In this document: positions 1 through 6,335 of the stretch, piece after piece
Layout of the letters: every line of letters starts with the position of its first letter
Position numbering within the stretch: the stretch's first letter is position 1
From: Thiomargarita sp.
Lineage (GTDB): Bacteria > Pseudomonadota > Gammaproteobacteria > Beggiatoales > Beggiatoaceae
Assembly: GCA_020721025.1 (NCBI GenBank)
Contig: DYNO01000084.1
Coordinates: forward strand, 1-13,317
Reading direction: 5' to 3'
Length of the DNA stretch: 13,317 nucleotides
The notes under the pieces: generated by a model
Seen by the model: the letters and a program-made list of their open reading frames with translations, nothing else
What the model was told of the DNA's origin: nothing
Database searches by the model: none
Translations under genes and position numbers: made by a program

Positions 1-414
1 TATTTTTAAACTTTACTTTTTTACTGAGTTTGAAGATGTCAAATCGGTTCTATAGTTTAAAATCCCGTCACGTTACAAAAACAACTTATGCGGTCATACT
101 CCTACCAAGAGGGTGAATTGACTTGAACAAAAAAGGAATCATGCGACAATAAACCGATGTTGTAGCTAAAATCCGATTTCTGCTCAGACAAACGTTCTGC
201 ATATTCTATATAGTCTAATTTAAATTGTCAAAAAAATTTACAGGTCTATTTCACTATTTTATTAAATAAATATCTTCATATTCAGTTGTTTATCCACCAT
301 TACATGCTTACTCACCTTTTATCAAATTTTATCGACCGTTCATCTGAAACCGATAGATTTGCGCTATAAAATGATGGTCATTAACAGCCCATTTTTGAAA
401 TCACGCCCAATGAC
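1..414. other. AT-rich intergenic region upstream of the pab operon
   Basis: No convincing gene is visible on either strand. The stretch is AT-rich and contains the inverted IS-end-like copy at 33-54. A TATAAA at 365-370, about 45 bases before the ATG at 415, could be a -10 element for the operon, but no good -35 sits at the proper distance, so I do not call a promoter. Nothing else recognisable. Confidence 0.6.
33..54 (-). repeat. Inverted copy of the sequence preceding tnpB (possible IS left-end remnant)
   Basis: Read on the minus strand, this segment begins TATAGAACCGATTTGA and matches 12982-13003 in 21 of 22 positions; weaker similarity continues to the window edge (ATCTT, then CTCAGTAAA-like). 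At the right end the same sequence lies 130 bases ahead of a tnpB start, so here it may be the left end of a related element whose body lies to the left, outside the window, or a remnant. The match is directly seen; its identity as an IS end is inference. Confidence 0.45.
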
Positions 415-1272
415 ATGCTAAAATCTCAGCCCAACTTACTCAATAATCTCCCAAACAATATGCTCGAAAAATTACGCACCATCGCCCTACAAAAAAGCCA
501 AGACTACCCAGATGAACACTTCAAAATTCGTGGCATCTGGCGCATAGATTATCATTGTCAACCCAATCAATGGGAAAGAGACTTACTCTGCGGCATCTGG
601 ATCGTCCAAACGCTCGGACAAGGTTGCTGCTACGTGGACTATCAAGGCAGTTATCTCAACGAAGATTTAATCGGACAAGATGCCCGCTACGCCAAGCCAC
701 AACACCTATGGGCAGAGATTGCCCTGCTCGATTCCGTTTACTCCGTGTTTAAATCCGAACCAGACAACAGTTTTACTTTCACTGGTAACGCTCGTGACAA
801 AGCCTCCATACGAGCCCGTTTTATCGCCGAACTCGTCAAGCTAGAACTGTTAAAAATGGGAAAAAACAAAGTGGTGCAGATCGGTGTGCTTGGCAACCTA
901 TTAAAACAATGTCAAGAATTCGATATCGATGTGGTTGGTACCGATTTCGATCCAGACTTAGTGCGCTGCGGTATCAACGATGTCACCGTATATCACGCCG
1001 ATCAAAATGAACAACGCATTCAAGAAGCTGACATTGTTCTCGTCACCGGCATGACCTTAGCAACCAACACGTTACAAGGCATCATCGACACCGCGCATCG
1101 TTATGGCAAAAAGATCATACTATTCACCGCCACCGGCGCACACTTTGCCGAAGCCTATTGCAATACCTTTGGCATTGATGTCGTATTCAGTGAAACCCTG
1201 CCCCACTACATGTTTCAAGGTTTCAGCACCATCAACGTATTTCGCAAAAAAATTGCCACATCACCAGAATAA
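415..1272 (+). CDS. DUF364-like (DUF4213/DUF364) putative Rossmann-fold protein, first gene of pab operon
   Basis: A 285-residue protein with no signal peptide or membrane segment. The C-terminal half (about 150-275) looks like a Rossmann-type fold: VVQIGVLGNLL at 153-163, a VVGTDFDPD strand end at 173-181, and ADIVLVTGMTLATNTL at 205-220, which resembles the 'TGTTLxNGT' signature of DUF364 (once called putative heavy-metal chelation). The N-terminal half has AEIALLDSVYSVF (100-112), similar to the AalNAl helix of the DUF4213 enolase-N-like domain that normally precedes DUF364. Its stop overlaps the pabB start by one base (TAATG), so it is probably co-translated with folate genes. No Shine-Dalgarno is evident before 415; Met16 (ATG at 460) is an alternative start. 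Family assignment comes from motif memory, and the function is unknown. Confidence 0.6.
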   Translation: MLKSQPNLLNNLPNNMLEKLRTIALQKSQDYPDEHFKIRGIWRIDYHCQPNQWERDLLCGIWIVQTLGQGCCYVDYQGSYLNEDLIGQDARYAKPQHLWAEIALLDSVYSVFKSEPDNSFTFTGNARDKASIRARFIAELVKLELLKMGKNKVVQIGVLGNLLKQCQEFDIDVVGTDFDPDLVRCGINDVTVYHADQNEQRIQEADIVLVTGMTLATNTLQGIIDTAHRYGKKIILFTATGAHFAEAYCNTFGIDVVFSETLPHYMFQGFSTINVFRKKIATSPE

Positions 1273-2231
1273 TGTTCTCTCAATTAAACCAGTTAGGGCA
1301 ACAACGCATCCCCTTTTGCTTCGTTATCGACTTCGCTTGCAACCATTGCCATATCCAACTGTTCAGCGAATCCTCTAACGAAGTTTTTTTTGACTTCAAC
1401 GGTTTTCAACCCCTTGGCAAACCTACCGCACTCACACTCCCCCCCATTCAGCAACCCATCATTCAACAACCGATTGACTTAACCACCTACTACGCGGCAT
1501 TTCAACGAGCGCAAAACTACATGTATCAAGGGCACACCTACTTGTTAAATCTGACTTTTCCCACTCAAATCGCGCTACACAACAGCTTACTTGACATTTA
1601 TCTCGCCAGTCGAGCAAAATTCAAACTTTACTTCAACAACCAATTTATCGTTTTCTCCCCCGAACGCTTCATCCAAATCTCGCACAATGTGATCAAAACC
1701 TACCCGATGAAAGGCACGATTGATGCCACCTTACCCAACGCTGCCCAGCAAATTTTGAACAATCCCAAAGAAAAAGCCGAACACACCATGGTTGTTGATC
1801 TCTTGCGTAACGACTTATCACGGGTTGCGACGCAAGTGCGAGTTGAAAAATTTCGCTATCTCGATAAAATCCAAGCAGGAAACAAACAACTGCTTCAAGT
1901 AAGTTCCCAAATTTCTGGGCAACTCCAACTCAACTGGCAAGCGCGGCTCGGCGACATTTTCACCCAACTATTGCCAGCAGGTTCAATCAGCGGCACCCCT
2001 AAAAAACGTACTTTAGAAATTATTCAACAACTAGAAAATTACAAGCGCGGCTTCTTCACAGGCATCTTTGGTTATTTTGATGGAGAAAACTTAGACAGTG
2101 CAGTCATGATTCGCTTTATCGAACAACAAGATGGCAAGTTCTTTTATAAAAGTGGCGGCGGATTGACCATAGACAGCGAAATGTGCCAAGAATATCAAGA
2201 AATGTTGGCAAAAATTTACATTCCTGTGTAG
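1272..2231 (+). CDS. pabB: Aminodeoxychorismate synthase component I (PabB), short form
   Basis: Converts chorismate plus ammonia (from a PabA glutaminase) to 4-amino-4-deoxychorismate for p-aminobenzoate and folate. At 319 residues it keeps the chorismate-binding domain and a reduced N-terminal part, like the Haemophilus-type short PabB rather than the ~450-residue E. coli form. Motifs in order: QGHTYLLNLT 86-95, SPERF 129-133, PMKGT 145-149, EHTMVVDLLRNDL 170-182, PAGSISGTPKK 235-245, RGFFTGIFGYFDG 259-271 and GGG 295-297. Lys147 in PMKGT is the nucleophile lysine that marks ADC synthase; anthranilate synthase has another residue there. The ATG overlaps the upstream stop (TAATG) and lacks its own ribosome site, implying translational coupling. 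The next gene follows after 6 bases. No pabA is in the window. Confidence 0.9.
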   Translation: MFSQLNQLGQQRIPFCFVIDFACNHCHIQLFSESSNEVFFDFNGFQPLGKPTALTLPPIQQPIIQQPIDLTTYYAAFQRAQNYMYQGHTYLLNLTFPTQIALHNSLLDIYLASRAKFKLYFNNQFIVFSPERFIQISHNVIKTYPMKGTIDATLPNAAQQILNNPKEKAEHTMVVDLLRNDLSRVATQVRVEKFRYLDKIQAGNKQLLQVSSQISGQLQLNWQARLGDIFTQLLPAGSISGTPKKRTLEIIQQLENYKRGFFTGIFGYFDGENLDSAVMIRFIEQQDGKFFYKSGGGLTIDSEMCQEYQEMLAKIYIPV

Positions 2232-2237
2232 CAATTT

Positions 2238-2825
2238 ATGACGCAACTACTCCTAGAAACTATCAAGATTAACCACGGACAACCGCAGTTTTTAAACTAT
2301 CATCAACAACGTTTCGACCACGCCCGGCGCAGTTTATACCAATGTCATGATCACATTAATCTCGCTGATTTACTTCAAGATATTCCCACAGATGGCATAT
2401 ATCGCTGTCGAATTATTTATCGGCAACAAGTTGAACGCATTGAATATCTTCCCTATCAACCCCGTTATTTGAGTCGCTTCAAACTGATCATTGATGACGA
2501 AATAGACTATTCCTACAAATGGTTACAGCAGGATCGATTACAACAACTGTTTAAATTGCGAGCGGCAGCGGATGATATCATCATCATTAAACAAGGTAAA
2601 GTCACCGATACCTCGATTGCCAACATCGCATTTTTTAATCAAGATCACTGGATTACACCAAAGTCTCCCCTACTACATGGCACGACTCGACAACGGCTAT
2701 TACAGGAAGGCACGATGAAAGAGCGTGATATTCCTATGGCAGAGGTGGCAAAGTTTTCTAAAATAGCGTTGTTGAATGCGATGCTGGGATTTCATATTAT
2801 TGACCAATTTTCAATTGATCTATAA
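2238..2825 (+). CDS. Aminotransferase class IV protein, probable aminodeoxychorismate lyase (PabC-like)
   Basis: A PLP-dependent fold-type IV enzyme, 195 residues, shorter than E. coli PabC (~270) but in the range of the compact class-IV proteins paired with short PabB. Visible hallmarks: YSYKWLQQDR 91-100 with Lys94 as the expected Schiff-base lysine, TDTSIANIAFF 123-133 (the conserved phosphate-binding-loop region), and SPLLHGTTRQRLL 143-155. Starting 6 bases after pabB in the same direction, it most likely eliminates pyruvate from aminodeoxychorismate to give p-aminobenzoate. A D-amino-acid or branched-chain transaminase role is possible for the fold, but the operon makes the lyase role the better reading. 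No separate Shine-Dalgarno is obvious. Confidence 0.83.
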   Translation: MTQLLLETIKINHGQPQFLNYHQQRFDHARRSLYQCHDHINLADLLQDIPTDGIYRCRIIYRQQVERIEYLPYQPRYLSRFKLIIDDEIDYSYKWLQQDRLQQLFKLRAAADDIIIIKQGKVTDTSIANIAFFNQDHWITPKSPLLHGTTRQRLLQEGTMKERDIPMAEVAKFSKIALLNAMLGFHIIDQFSIDL

Positions 2826-2894
2826 CAATATTTTCATAGATTCACCCATGCTTTCTTCCTAATCCCCAACAAATCTCATAAACCATATACTCAA

Positions 2895-2941
2895 GTGTAG
2901 GACGCAATTGCTCAAGACAGCTTGCCAATTACATCCTACAC
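2895..2941. repeat. 47-bp palindromic repeat between convergent pabC and prpD
   Basis: Arms 2895-2910 (GTGTAGGACGCAATTG) and 2926-2941 are complementary at 14 of 16 positions. In a minus-strand transcript the two mismatches become G-U pairs, so all 16 pairs can form. The spacer holds a further CAAG/CTTG stem (2913-2916 with 2921-2924) closing a 4-base loop, so nearly the whole unit folds. No U-run follows on either side. Lying between two convergent 3' ends, it could end or protect both transcripts. The GTAGGATG...CATCCTAC-type ends resemble dispersed palindromic repeats seen in some filamentous bacteria (recollection, not checked). Confidence 0.65.
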
Positions 2942-2951
2942 CAATCACAAA

Positions 2952-4403
2952 TTACAACGCAAATAAATCCATGAATTCATTCACCGGAGTGCTTTCCAAA
3001 GTGGCTTGAGTCGCGCAGATATCCAAAATCCGAGCACACTTCTTCGGAGACAAATGAGTTGCCAAGTTACGTTTAAATTTCGTCTCCAGCACAGGAATCC
3101 CTTCAGCACGACGACGGCGATGTCCAATCGGATACTCCACAACAACTTTCTCACTTTGGCTACCATCTTTAAAGAACAACTGCACTGAATTCCCTATCGA
3201 ACGCTTACTCGCATCCAAATAATCAACCGTAAACTGCTTATTCTCAACCACTTCCATCTTACTACGAAACTCATCAATCAACGGATGAGAAGCAATACCA
3301 TCCTCATAATCTCTCGCAGTCAAATTACCCGTAATCAATGCCATAGCCACCATATACTGAATACAATGATCCCGATCCGCCGGATTATTTAACGGACCTG
3401 TCTTATCAATAATCCGCACCCCAGATTCCTGCGTTTCAATCACAATCTTCTCAATGCCACCGAACTTACCAAGCGTTTGTGGATGCAATATCACCGCCGC
3501 CTCACATGCTGTTTGAGCATGAAACTCCGCCGGAAAAGAAATCTTAAACAACACATTTTCCATCACATAAGACGCATAGCCTTGCGTAAATTGTAAACTA
3601 TTACCCTTGAACAACACATCATTGAAGCCCCAAGTCTTCGCAGTCAACGCAGATGGATAACCCATTTCACCCCGCAACACCATCAAAGCCAAACGCACGC
3701 CACGACTGGTCGCATCACCCGCCGCCCAACTTTTCCGAGAACCCGTATTCGGTGCATGACGATAAGTACGCAATGAACTGCCATCAATCCACGCATGAGA
3801 CACTGCATCAATTACCTCTTGACGCGTTCCCCCCAACATCTGAGTCACCACCGCAGTGGTCGCAATACGCACTAACATCACATGATCTAAACCAACCCGA
3901 TTAAAACCATTTTCCAATGCAATTACGCCTTGAATCTCATGCGCCTTAATCATCGCCTCTAAAACCTGCTTCATCGTCAACGCCGGCTTGCCCGAAGCCA
4001 CCGCCTGACGACTTAAATAATCCGCAACTGCTAAAATACCGCCCAAATTATCAGAAGGATGTCCCCATTCCGCTGCTAACCACGTATCATTAAAATCTAA
4101 CCAACGAATCATTGTACCAATATTAAACGCACCCTGCACCGGGTCTAATTCATAAGAAGTGCCAGGCACTTTTACACCGTTGGGCATGGATGCGCCGGGA
4201 ACAACGGGACCCAAAACTTTGGTACAAGCAGGATAATTCAAAGCCAACAAACCACAACCCAATGTATCCATCAGGCAATAACGAGCCGTTTCCATCGCTT
4301 CATTACTCTGAGTCACATCATAATTCATCACATAATCAGCAATATCAACTAAAACTTGATCTGGATCAGGGCGGTTAGTATCGCGAATATCGTGTGTTGA
4401 CAT
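2952..4403 (-). CDS. prpD: 2-methylcitrate dehydratase (PrpD)
   Basis: MmgE/PrpD family protein of 483 residues, the same length as E. coli PrpD. It dehydrates 2-methylcitrate to 2-methyl-cis-aconitate in the methylcitrate cycle of propionate/propionyl-CoA breakdown, in the cytosol. Signature stretches: LDFNDTWLAAEWGHPSDNLG 102-121, RTYRHAPNTGSRKSWAAGD 212-230 and KISFPAEFHAQTACEAA 287-303. The ATG at 4403 has a strong GAGGAG ribosome site 6 bases upstream, so the start is secure. No prpB, prpC, acnD or prpF lies next to it: upstream is an unrelated plus-strand gene 440 bases away and downstream the convergent pab operon. It is thus a solitary prp gene here. Assignment is firm at family level and high for the exact enzyme. 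Confidence 0.93.
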   Translation of the reverse strand: MSTHDIRDTNRPDPDQVLVDIADYVMNYDVTQSNEAMETARYCLMDTLGCGLLALNYPACTKVLGPVVPGASMPNGVKVPGTSYELDPVQGAFNIGTMIRWLDFNDTWLAAEWGHPSDNLGGILAVADYLSRQAVASGKPALTMKQVLEAMIKAHEIQGVIALENGFNRVGLDHVMLVRIATTAVVTQMLGGTRQEVIDAVSHAWIDGSSLRTYRHAPNTGSRKSWAAGDATSRGVRLALMVLRGEMGYPSALTAKTWGFNDVLFKGNSLQFTQGYASYVMENVLFKISFPAEFHAQTACEAAVILHPQTLGKFGGIEKIVIETQESGVRIIDKTGPLNNPADRDHCIQYMVAMALITGNLTARDYEDGIASHPLIDEFRSKMEVVENKQFTVDYLDASKRSIGNSVQLFFKDGSQSEKVVVEYPIGHRRRRAEGIPVLETKFKRNLATHLSPKKCARILDICATQATLESTPVNEFMDLFAL

Positions 4404-4409
4404 AGTTTA

Positions 4410-4415
4410 CTCCTC
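4410..4415 (-). promoter_or_regulatory. Shine-Dalgarno for prpD
   Basis: Minus-strand GAGGAG, 6 bases before the ATG at 4403. It fixes the prpD start and is the strongest ribosome site in the window; most other genes here lack a clear one. Confidence 0.8.
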
Positions 4416-4713
4416 AAGTTTTATGCGTTCAGATTGGGTTCTATACAGCCATAAATTTATATTTTAAGCCATATTGAGTTTCTTTTTCGCAACGATCAAT
4501 TATTCAAGAAGGTTGTGATATTTTACAATAAGATAGGATACTATAATAATTAAGCAAGTCAAAATACTCCATTTTAAACCGATCAAAAAAACCTCTCCAC
4601 CTGTTCTTTCCCGTCTATAGCACGAGTCACTGCCTTTTATTTATAAATAAGCTATACTTGCTTTCATCGCTAAACTCAAACTTTATCAGTTCAAAAAATA
4701 ACATTTCCATGAT

Positions 4714-4792
4714 GACACCCCATCGTTCCCGCCAGTCAAACTGATCATTCTCACAGCGACAATGGATCGATCTCGCCGGTCAAATGGATCAT
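4714..4792 (+). repeat. Pair of degenerate 35-bp direct repeats upstream of the HU-like gene
   Basis: Two units, 4714-4748 and 4758-4792, start 44 bases apart. Their last 25 positions (CGTTCCCGCCAGTCAAA... and CGATCTCGCCGGTCAAA..., both ending GATCAT) agree at 20 of 25, and both begin with GACA. Related units recur at 6166-6219 on the other side of the gene. They look like copies of a dispersed intergenic repeat; an operator role is possible but not supported by anything else. Confidence 0.6.
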
Positions 4793-4843
4793 GATAGCAG
4801 CTCTAATTTAATATTAACCTAATGCAACGACAGGATAAATCAA

Positions 4844-5863
4844 ATGCCTATCCAATACACCCTGAGACCATTTACTATTCCTAACCAAGAAGGTAAATTT
4901 GCCGCCAGCGTCATACCTACCTACATCCTTAGATTTGAAGACGTTATCGGCGAAGTCGCTCAACAAGCTAATTGTAGCGAAGGTATGGTACAAAACGTGA
5001 TGTCAGCCTATATGGATGTGATCGAACGCCATTTTTTCAATGGAGCCACTGTTTATGTCGGTAATATTGGTCGCATTTTTCCTTCACTTACGGGTAGTTA
5101 TGAATCTCCCAATGATAACGCTAGTAAGGCTAATCTCAACGTTAATTTTAGTGTATCACGCAGTTATACGGCGGAACTTCTTGCTAATGTGTCGCTCGAA
5201 AAAATCATGACTCCCCCCAAACAACCCACTATCACCACTGTTCAAGACATGACAATGCAGGTTGAAAATCTCTTTACAATGGGCGGAATTGTCAGTATTC
5301 TAGGGGATAAACTTGATTTTGACGTGAAGAACCTTGAAGAAGGTGTATTCATTACAGCCGAAGGATATCTCGGACTCGTTCGAGTACAAAGCTACGGGCA
5401 ACACGGCACCAAGCACATTGATTTTGCACTCCCCAGCACCTTTTTTACTAATAAGGGGATGTCTGTTGTTACTGAAACGGGAATTATTTTCACGGTCAAA
5501 TGTAATTATGGTAGTCAAACGCTACATACTAAGGAATATGCAACTGCGGTATATCAGGGGGCATTTGGAGCTTCAACTAAGTTGACGGGCTTTGTAGGTA
5601 TCACGGGTAGTGCGGTTTTACGAGCCATTCGAGACGACATAGGCGAAGGAATTAGGATGGCATATCAGGAACATGATGTTTCTGCCTTTGGAACTGCGGT
5701 TGCTATTACTGCAACGAGTAGTGAAACCGTTTATGTATTGCCGGGTAATGATCCGGTAAATTCTTTGACTGTCAAAGTGAAAGGTAAGCAATTTTATGAC
5801 TACATCGCTGGCACTGGAATCGTTAATGGTGAATCTATCAATCCAGATATTTATGTGATTTAA
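4844..5863 (+). CDS. HU-fold (Bvu_2165-like) protein with DUF4469-like C-terminal region
   Basis: A 339-residue soluble protein without signal peptide or membrane segment. Residues 1-121 resemble the HU/IHF-like domain of the Bacteroides Bvu_2165 type: an opening MPIQYTLRPF, a predicted helical stretch around 31-66 (FEDVIGEVAQQANCSEGMV...), GxxVYVGNIGRIFPSLTGSY 67-86 in the beta region, then NVNFSVSRSYTAELLANVSLEKI 99-121. Residues ~128-235 (MGGIVSILGDKLDFD..EEGVFI..IDFALP) look like a DUF4469-type Ig-like beta domain, and 245-339 is a further beta-rich tail. The ATG is preceded by AGGA at 4832-4835, 8 bases away. These families are best known from Bacteroidetes, so horizontal transfer is possible. 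DNA binding is expected from the fold, but function and targets are unknown; the flanking repeats are noted under findings. Confidence 0.65.
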   Translation: MPIQYTLRPFTIPNQEGKFAASVIPTYILRFEDVIGEVAQQANCSEGMVQNVMSAYMDVIERHFFNGATVYVGNIGRIFPSLTGSYESPNDNASKANLNVNFSVSRSYTAELLANVSLEKIMTPPKQPTITTVQDMTMQVENLFTMGGIVSILGDKLDFDVKNLEEGVFITAEGYLGLVRVQSYGQHGTKHIDFALPSTFFTNKGMSVVTETGIIFTVKCNYGSQTLHTKEYATAVYQGAFGASTKLTGFVGITGSAVLRAIRDDIGEGIRMAYQEHDVSAFGTAVAITATSSETVYVLPGNDPVNSLTVKVKGKQFYDYIAGTGIVNGESINPDIYVI

Positions 5864-5920
5864 ACTTTACGCAAGGTAGTTACTGTGATTTTTGTTTGAA
5901 TCTTATTTTATTTAATCTGT

Positions 5921-6047
5921 TAGGAGTTACGCAGTTCAAAACGTAACTTAGGCTTAATTCAGTTAGTTAGCGTTTTCGGAGTACAAATTTAAATTTGTAC
6001 TCCATTTATAAAATCAGTGGGTTAGCATCTCAAGTGCGTAACTCCTA
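5921..6047. mobile_element. 127-bp MITE-like element with 13-bp perfect terminal inverted repeats
   Basis: Ends are TAGGAGTTACGCA (5921-5933) and its exact complement TGCGTAACTCCTA (6035-6047). TCTGT lies immediately outside both ends (5916-5920 and 6048-6052), a likely 5-bp target duplication. If instead the outer TA of each end is the duplicated target, an IS630/Tc1-like mechanism is possible. There is no coding capacity. The interior holds a perfect 26-bp palindrome and an AAAACG-TAAC / GTTAGCGTTTT imperfect stem, so the whole unit can fold into several hairpins. Confidence 0.72.
5978..6003. repeat. Perfect 26-bp palindrome inside the MITE-like element
   Basis: GGAGTACAAATTT (5978-5990) is followed directly by its exact reverse complement (5991-6003), with no loop. 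As DNA it can form a cruciform; as RNA a hairpin with an AU-rich tip. No U-run follows, so it is not a typical intrinsic terminator. Confidence 0.85.
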
Positions 6048-6165
6048 TCTGTTTAGTTCATTTAATGAGCTTGGTTAATTTAATTGGGTGAATTGGGTGA
6101 ATTGAGCAAATTAGGGTTGAGTAATTGGTTTTTTTAATTATGACAGTGTGGATTGTCGCGACGGG

Positions 6166-6219
6166 AATGGATCGATCCCGCCTGACAAGCGAGTTGTTTC
6201 TGCCTGTCAAACGGGTGAT
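6166..6219 (+). repeat. Modular repeat units downstream of the HU-like gene, related to 4714-4792
   Basis: AATGGATCGATCCCGCC at 6166-6182 matches 4761-4777 at 16 of 17 positions. A second unit, GCCTGTCAAACGGGTGAT at 6202-6219, resembles GCCAGTCAAACTGATCAT at 4731-4748. The first unit is framed by CGGGA/TCCCG and contains the palindrome GGATCGATCC. Same orientation as the upstream pair. Confidence 0.6.
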
Positions 6220-6254
6220 AGGATGGGGTGAGTTGGGGAGATCATCTGGGAGAT

Positions 6255-6295
6255 TTCCCCTGAGTTGCTGTGCGCTACGTGAGGGGAATCAGGGG
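6255..6295. other. Alternative hairpins beyond the kinase 3' end
   Basis: TTCCCCT (6255-6261) can pair with AGGGGAA (6282-6288), or CCCCTGA (6257-6263) with TCAGGGG (6289-6295). They lie 40-80 bases past the stop of the minus-strand kinase. On that strand the 3' side has no U-run, so a terminator role is only a weak possibility. Confidence 0.3.
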
Positions 6296-6335
6296 TTGTG
6301 GGGGGGTTGTGATGTGGAAGAATGGTTATGAGGGT

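Larger units (their letters stand above)
4404..4843. other. Divergent intergenic region between prpD and the HU-like gene
   Basis: This region must hold the promoters of both divergent genes. It is AT-rich, with a perfect 14-bp palindrome (TTATTTATAAATAA, 4637-4650) directly before TATACT at 4653-4658, a candidate -10 for the plus-strand gene with a poor -35 (CTGCCT, 4630-4635, 17-base spacer). The end of the region carries the modular repeat pair listed separately (4714-4792). No gene seen. Confidence 0.45.
5864..6335. other. Repeat-rich intergenic region between convergent genes
   Basis: No gene supported. From left to right: the MITE-like element 5921-6047, a short 9-bp tandem repeat (AATTGGGTG twice, then AATTGAG) at 6082-6106, modular repeat units at 6166-6219, and a G-rich stretch with alternative hairpins at 6255-6295 just beyond the 3' end of the minus-strand kinase gene. 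A 68-codon reading frame at 6125-6331 runs through these repeats and is not believed. Confidence 0.6.

Noticed and set aside
289..298. DnaA-box-like TTTATCCACC
   Set aside because: A single imperfect site with no cluster, no origin-associated genes and no other support.
2817..2842. ATCTAT/ATAGAT stem after pabC as an intrinsic terminator
   Set aside because: Six AT-rich pairs with a long loop and no U-run; too weak to call.
4437..4445. Third TATAGAACC-like sequence (minus strand) upstream of prpD
   Set aside because: Only nine bases match exactly before similarity weakens; a chance 9-mer in 13 kb is not unlikely.
6125..6331. 68-codon plus-strand frame in the repeat-rich intergenic region
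   Set aside because: It consists of modular repeat sequence and a G-rich hairpin segment, with no ribosome site or family resemblance.
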